From: Marinobacter sp. LQ44
GTDB taxonomy: Bacteria > Pseudomonadota > Gammaproteobacteria > Pseudomonadales > Oleiphilaceae
Length of the DNA stretch: 64,000 nt
Direction: 5' to 3'
NCBI RefSeq assembly: GCF_001447155.2
Contig: NZ_CP014754.1
Span: 3,906,001 to 3,970,000, forward strand
The position numbers and the translations under genes are program-made. Below the pieces are notes generated by a model. The model was not told where the DNA came from and searched no databases. It saw only the letters and a list, made by a program, of their open reading frames with translations. Below, in pieces: positions 61,151 through 64,000 of the stretch. The stretch's first letter is position 1. Each line of letters starts with the position of its first letter.

Positions 61151-61403
61151 GGAAGCCTGTGTTCGCCTTGGTGGATTGCAATAATTCCGGGGCTTTACTA
61201 ACAGTTAGATGCGATTTTTTCTAGAGAATACAATCGGTTAGGCTAGGTAGCTTTTTTCACGTTTTTTGTTTTTGAGGTGGTCGTCGCACGTTAATCGGGC
61301 TCTGCCCATCCGCTATCCATGTGGCTCCAAAGATCAGGCATGGAAGGGCATGGCAGGACTCCACGCGGCAATCGAGTTTCTGGCTGGGTATTACACAGAC
61401 TTG
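61151..61403. other. Intergenic region, AT-rich then foreign-looking
   Basis: About 250 bases after the HExxH gene. The first 120 are AT-rich (TTTTTTCTAGAG, TTTTTTCACGTTTTTTG); no hairpin good enough for a terminator was found. The rest leads into transposon remnants. No supported ORF. Confidence 0.5.
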
Positions 61404-61484
61404 CCCGCCCGTTTGCATCCGACCTGACCAGTCCTTTGGGCCGGATTCGACCAGCACGCTTCTTGATCATGACCGGCAGAAGAC
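61404..61484 (-). mobile_element. Remnant of IS21-like element end
   Basis: On the minus strand the stretch CGGTCATGATCAAGAAGCG, then TGCTGGTC, AATCCG and TGGTCAGGTCGGATGCAAA matches, base for base over most of about 60 positions, the plus-strand sequence at 63,156-63,235. Repeated TGGTCA...TGCA units are typical of IS21 terminal repeats. No transposase gene remains. Confidence 0.7.
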
Positions 61485-61497
61485 GACCCATTGCTGC

Positions 61498-61597
61498 CGG
61501 TTGCGACAGGCAGCAATGGGCCAATCTCTCTCGTCCGCTGCGTCGGCAGCCGTGTCAGCACATCTTTGAGATAGGCATACGGATCATGCCCATTCAT
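61498..61597 (-). pseudogene. IS66-family TnpC transposase, C-terminal remnant
   Basis: The frame NGHDPYAYLKDVLTRLPTQ followed by REIGPLLP is the nearly invariant C-terminal end of IS66 transposases (TnpC). Everything upstream of it in the gene, including the DDE core, is missing; the remnant begins at 61597 and runs out of homology near 61498, where a 12-bp perfect inverted repeat (CCCATTGCTGCC / GGCAGCAATGGG, 61,487-61,520) marks the junction with the IS21-like scrap. Confidence 0.85.
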
Positions 61598-61603
61598 GCA
61601 TGC

Positions 61604-62614
61604 TTAGATATCCAGGCAAATTTTGCCGAAATGCTGGTTGGTTTCCTGATACTTGAACGCTTCGACAATCTCGCTCAAAAGGAAATGACGATCAATAATC
61701 GGGCGCATGCCATTAGCATTGATGGCTCGGATCATGTCTTGCTGCTGGCTGCGGCTACCCACCAATACACCCTGCAGACGCACTTGCTTGATCAGTGCCG
61801 GTACAAAATTCATTGCACCGCTTACGCCACTCAATATCCCGATGACGGAGATGTGACCAGCAACCCGAATTGCAATCATCGATTGCTCAAGCGTCGCAGG
61901 GCCGCCGACTTCGATGATGTGGTCAACACCACGGCCACCCGTTAGAGCGCGTGCAGTTTCGCCCCAGTTAAGGTCTCTGCGGTAATTGATCACATGATCA
62001 GCGCCTAGCGCTTTCAGACGTTCAAGTTTTTCGTCGCTTGAAGAGGTAGCAATGACGGTAGCACCGGCCATTTTAGCGAACTGCAGGGCGAAAATTGAAA
62101 CGCCACCAGTGCCTTGGACGAGCACGGTGTCGCCCGGCTTGAGTGAGTCATCGGCCATCAGGGCGCGCCATGCAGTAAGGCCGGCGGTGGTAAGCGTCGA
62201 CGCTTCAGCATGGCTGTAGCCAGTAGGCGCGAGGGTGAACGATGTGGCTTTGGCCGTCACTTGCTCGCGAGCGTAGCCGTCAATGCCATCACCTGGCACG
62301 CTAACAAAGCCTTCAACCAGTGGCGCACCGTTGATCCACTCCGGGAAGAAGGTGCTGACGACCGAGTCACCCACCTTGAATTCAGTGACATCTGGGCCGA
62401 CAGCAATGACTTCACCTGCACCATCGGCCATGGGGATGCGTTTTTCGGCAGGGCCCCATATACCGGTGACCACCGCGAAGTCGTGGTAGTTGAGCGAGTT
62501 GGCGTGAAGGCGTACGGTGATTTCGCCACGCGCTGCGGCTCGGACTTCGCTGCTGCCAACCACAACCTTTTCATAGCCGCCACCGGGTTGGACGAAGATA
62601 GCTTTGCTGCTCAT
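61604..62614 (-). CDS. Zinc-independent MDR-type NAD(P)-dependent oxidoreductase (quinone/enoyl reductase-like)
   Basis: A 336-residue medium-chain dehydrogenase/reductase. GroES-like N-domain: LHANSLNYHDFAVVTGIWG, then PMADGAGEVIAVGPDVTEFKVGDSV; Rossmann domain: GDTVLVQGTGGVSIFALQFAKMAGATVIATSSSDEKLERLKALGADHVINYR. The Cys/His ligands of catalytic zinc are not evident, favouring a quinone or enoyl reductase over an alcohol dehydrogenase. It follows an ArsR-type regulator by 55 bases and is boxed in by inverted IS remnants. Confidence 0.9.
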   Translation of the reverse strand: MSSKAIFVQPGGGYEKVVVGSSEVRAAARGEITVRLHANSLNYHDFAVVTGIWGPAEKRIPMADGAGEVIAVGPDVTEFKVGDSVVSTFFPEWINGAPLVEGFVSVPGDGIDGYAREQVTAKATSFTLAPTGYSHAEASTLTTAGLTAWRALMADDSLKPGDTVLVQGTGGVSIFALQFAKMAGATVIATSSSDEKLERLKALGADHVINYRRDLNWGETARALTGGRGVDHIIEVGGPATLEQSMIAIRVAGHISVIGILSGVSGAMNFVPALIKQVRLQGVLVGSRSQQQDMIRAINANGMRPIIDRHFLLSEIVEAFKYQETNQHFGKICLDI

Positions 62615-62669
62615 AGGGGTTTCCTTATGTTTTCTAATTACGCGAAATAACGAAATGAAAGTTTAAAAA

Positions 62670-62975
62670 TTACAATTCGATGATCAACCTACCCGCAAAG
62701 TCATCAATCGCCTGCTCATTGCGCCGGTAGTAAGTCCACTTTCCGATGCGGGTGGTTAGCACGAAGCCTGCACGTTGCAAGATAGCTAAATGTGCAGACG
62801 CGGCAGAAGGTGAAAGCCCGGCCTTGTGCTGCAAATGGGTTACGCACACTCCTATCGCAGGATCGCCATGATCCTGAGGTGGGAAATTACTGAGTGGGTC
62901 TTTGAGCCACTCCATCATTTGCATGCGAGTGTCATTGCCCAGGGCTTTGAGCTGTTCAAGTATCATGGTCGGCAA
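62670..62975 (-). CDS. ArsR-family winged-helix regulator
   Basis: A 101-residue regulator: MILEQLKALGNDTRMQMMEWLKDP ... VCVTHLQHKAGLSPSAASAHLAILQRAGFVLTTRIGKWTYYRRNE. It is a classic winged helix, with recognition helix SPSAASAHLAIL. The ELCVC arsenic-binding motif is absent; only one Cys (GVCVTH) is there, so it may sense an organic or redox signal. It is transcribed with the oxidoreductase and probably represses the pair. Confidence 0.92.
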   Translation of the reverse strand: MPTMILEQLKALGNDTRMQMMEWLKDPLSNFPPQDHGDPAIGVCVTHLQHKAGLSPSAASAHLAILQRAGFVLTTRIGKWTYYRRNEQAIDDFAGRLIIEL

Positions 62976-63155
62976 TGTTACGCTTTTTTACGAAATGTTC
63001 AATAAGTAATCTATTACCCTTCGCAAGGGTTTGAAATCAAAAAAACGCATCCAGCTGAATCGCCCCTACTTTTGTAGACGCATTGAATGACTGCTTGGAC
63101 TACCCCGCTCTGGTAGACATCCCCGGTCTATGCTTGAACGTCCGCTTCTGGCCGT
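62976..63155. other. Intergenic region upstream of the ArsR gene
   Basis: The first 45 bases upstream of the ArsR start are AT-rich and should hold its promoter (TTTTTTACGAAATG, TTCAATAAGTAATCTATT). No gene or hairpin of note. It runs into the second IS21-like scrap. Confidence 0.45.
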
Positions 63156-63250
63156 TCTCTGTCGGTCATGGCCACTAAGCGTGCTGGTCAAATCCGATGC
63201 AATCGGTGGTCAGGTCGAATGCAAAGGTGGTCACGTGAAATGCAATTTCG
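63156..63250 (+). mobile_element. Second remnant of IS21-like element end
   Basis: Three repeated units on the plus strand: GTGCTGGTCAAATCCGATGC, GGTGGTCAGGTCGAATGCAA and GGTGGTCACGTGAAATGCAA. This tandem of GGTCA...ATGCAA boxes is how IS21-type ends look. Its first 60 bases match 61,404-61,484 in inverted orientation. Confidence 0.75.
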
Positions 63251-63296
63251 CATCTGGCGGCTCGGAACAAAAATTACAGGCCGTTTGATCTGTGGG

Positions 63297-63704
63297 TCAC
63301 GTTTTGTGGGAGGGCAGGGCTACTATTTTAAGGTCACCGCTTCTTGCTTTTAGGGCTCGCAGTTCTGCCATCAGAACTTCATTAATCGACGCGAGGTCAG
63401 CGGTTTTCAGGCGTAGCTCTTCTAGTTCTTGGCGGAGCAGTTTATTTTTCTCGCGTTCCGCTATGAGATCCTGATGCTTTACGTCGCGTTGGGCACGACT
63501 GGAGCGGCCCTGAGCCTCGCGGATTGCCTCGGCCACATTCGGGTAGTGGTTATGGATCAACGCCGTTGAGACGCCCGCCTCACGAGCTACTGCGGCAATA
63601 GTGACTTTGGTCTCACCTGTATGGGGTCGGCCACGTTGAATGCGAGCTAACGCAAGACGTAGATCTCGCTCTCGACTGTCGGATGTCTTGCGTGTTGTTT
63701 TCAT
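63297..63704 (-). CDS. TetR-like HTH protein with coiled-coil tail (mobile-element associated)
   Basis: A 135-residue protein. Residues about 1-60 form a TetR-type helix-turn-helix (GETKVTIAAVAREAGVSTALIHNHYPNVAEAIREAQG); instead of a ligand domain there is a coiled coil (about 70-120; DLIAEREKNKLLRQELEELRLKTADLASINEVLMAELRAL). Short proteins of this layout usually lie next to integrase genes of mobile islands. Its ATG overlaps the stop of the upstream cysteine-containing frame by 4 bases (ATGA). Confidence 0.85.
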   Translation of the reverse strand: MKTTRKTSDSRERDLRLALARIQRGRPHTGETKVTIAAVAREAGVSTALIHNHYPNVAEAIREAQGRSSRAQRDVKHQDLIAEREKNKLLRQELEELRLKTADLASINEVLMAELRALKARSGDLKIVALPSHKT

Positions 63705-63910
63705 TCGTCAGCGGTCTCAGGTTCAAATTCAAGCTGTTCCAGTACATTCCGACAACGATCCAAATCACGCAGAACGCGCTGTCGACCACCTTCGCCGATG
63801 TCTTTACAGTCCAACAATCCTTTTAGGTTGTTGAAGAGACCTTGGTAGACCCCAGCGTGCTGGACACCAATCACAGAGCTGTCGCAGCCGCCACAGCGCG
63901 TTCTTTCCAT
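63701..63910 (-). CDS. Cysteine-containing small protein or C-terminal part of a frameshifted recombinase gene
   Basis: A 69-residue frame from ATG 63910: MERTRCGGCDSSVIGVQHAG ... CKDIGEGGRQRVLRDLDRCRNVLEQLEFE. CGGC could be half of a zinc ribbon; the tail is alpha-helical. The same frame stays open and protein-like about 80 bases further upstream, to a TGA near 63,989-63,991, with no good start codon, and a +1 frame there continues to the window edge. The gene may thus be the end of a longer protein broken by a single-base change in GACCC. It overlaps the TetR-like gene (ATGA). Confidence 0.6.
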   Translation of the reverse strand: MERTRCGGCDSSVIGVQHAGVYQGLFNNLKGLLDCKDIGEGGRQRVLRDLDRCRNVLEQLEFEPETADE

Positions 63911-64000
63911 TGTATTGCCGACGCGGCAGCCAGAACCAACATGCGTCTGCCATACCCCAACGATGAGGTGATCGCCGGCGGTCTTGGGTCAAAGATCAAC

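Noticed and set aside
61319..61945. 208-codon plus-strand frame
   Set aside because: It crosses the IS remnants and is antisense to the oxidoreductase end; no protein family character.
63297..63704. Identification of the TetR-like protein as GmtX of gamma-mobile-trio elements
   Set aside because: The sequence lacks the features I associate with GmtX; it is a TetR-type HTH with a coiled coil, so the name was not used.

Overview
The window reads as a chromosomal segment of a marine gammaproteobacterium, most likely Marinobacter or a close relative. I infer this from gene order (rpmI-rplT-pheST-ihfA-merR, fxsA-groESL, purE-purK, type II secretion N-C-D), from the proteins themselves, and from intergenic repeats of a kind I associate with that genus. 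No database search was possible, so the genus is an inference. Most of the window is GC-rich core genome. Coding is dense on both strands and shadow ORFs are plentiful, which is why many long antisense frames are left out.

Layout. 1-4,743: end of the ribosomal L35/L20 operon, then phenylalanyl-tRNA synthetase, IHF alpha and a MerR regulator. 4,789-8,979: a minus-strand glycerate block (glycerate kinase, GntP permease, CdaR-type regulator) and an Lrp-type regulator divergent from putA (9,183-12,812). 12,813-17,124: a palindromic repeat cluster, an MFS transporter, a small exported beta-rich protein, tRNA-Pro and a BCCT osmolyte transporter. 17,140-20,403: a three-gene minus-strand cluster of an ATP-grasp ligase-like protein, a 7TM inactive transglutaminase and a retropepsin-like lipoprotein. 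20,550-26,075: a small unknown gene, rmuC, a periplasmic TPR-like protein, an AraC regulator and an alpha-methylacyl-CoA racemase-like gene. 26,130-27,804: a complete IS1182-type insertion sequence with double hairpins at both ends. 27,820-32,552: a large lipase-like lipoprotein and class I fumarase. 32,765-34,452: an AbiE-type abortive-infection toxin-antitoxin pair. 34,460-38,516: alkyltransferase-like protein, SDR reductase, FxsA and groESL with a heat-shock promoter. 38,589-42,437: gspN-gspC-gspD and a second palindromic repeat cluster. 42,412-49,784: M48 protease, LemA, an EAL phosphodiesterase, Fe-SOD, and purK/purE separated by a long perfect inverted repeat. 49,958-55,949: membrane coiled-coil and lipoprotein genes, a tRNA Val-Asp-Val cluster, a long FabG-like reductase divergent from a thiolase, and the initiator tRNA.

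From the initiator tRNA to the window end the sequence changes character. A repressor/excisionase/integrase module with a visible twin-operator switch runs into an HD-domain gene by overlap. Then come a YqiA-like esterase, a tiny membrane protein, an SOS-boxed umuD overlapping an HExxH-type LPD1/CLCA_X-like gene, scraps of IS66 and IS21-like elements flanking an oxidoreductase-ArsR pair, and a TetR-like gene with a cysteine-rich partner at the edge. This looks like a genomic island, or a layered insertion hotspot, whose far end lies outside the window.

The best candidates for something little described are the LexA-boxed umuD plus HExxH protein pair (59,928-61,150), the operator-controlled excisionase-integrase-HD operon (56,197-58,958), the ATP-grasp/transglutaminase/retropepsin trio, and the palindromic elements that abut the stop codons of putA and gspD.
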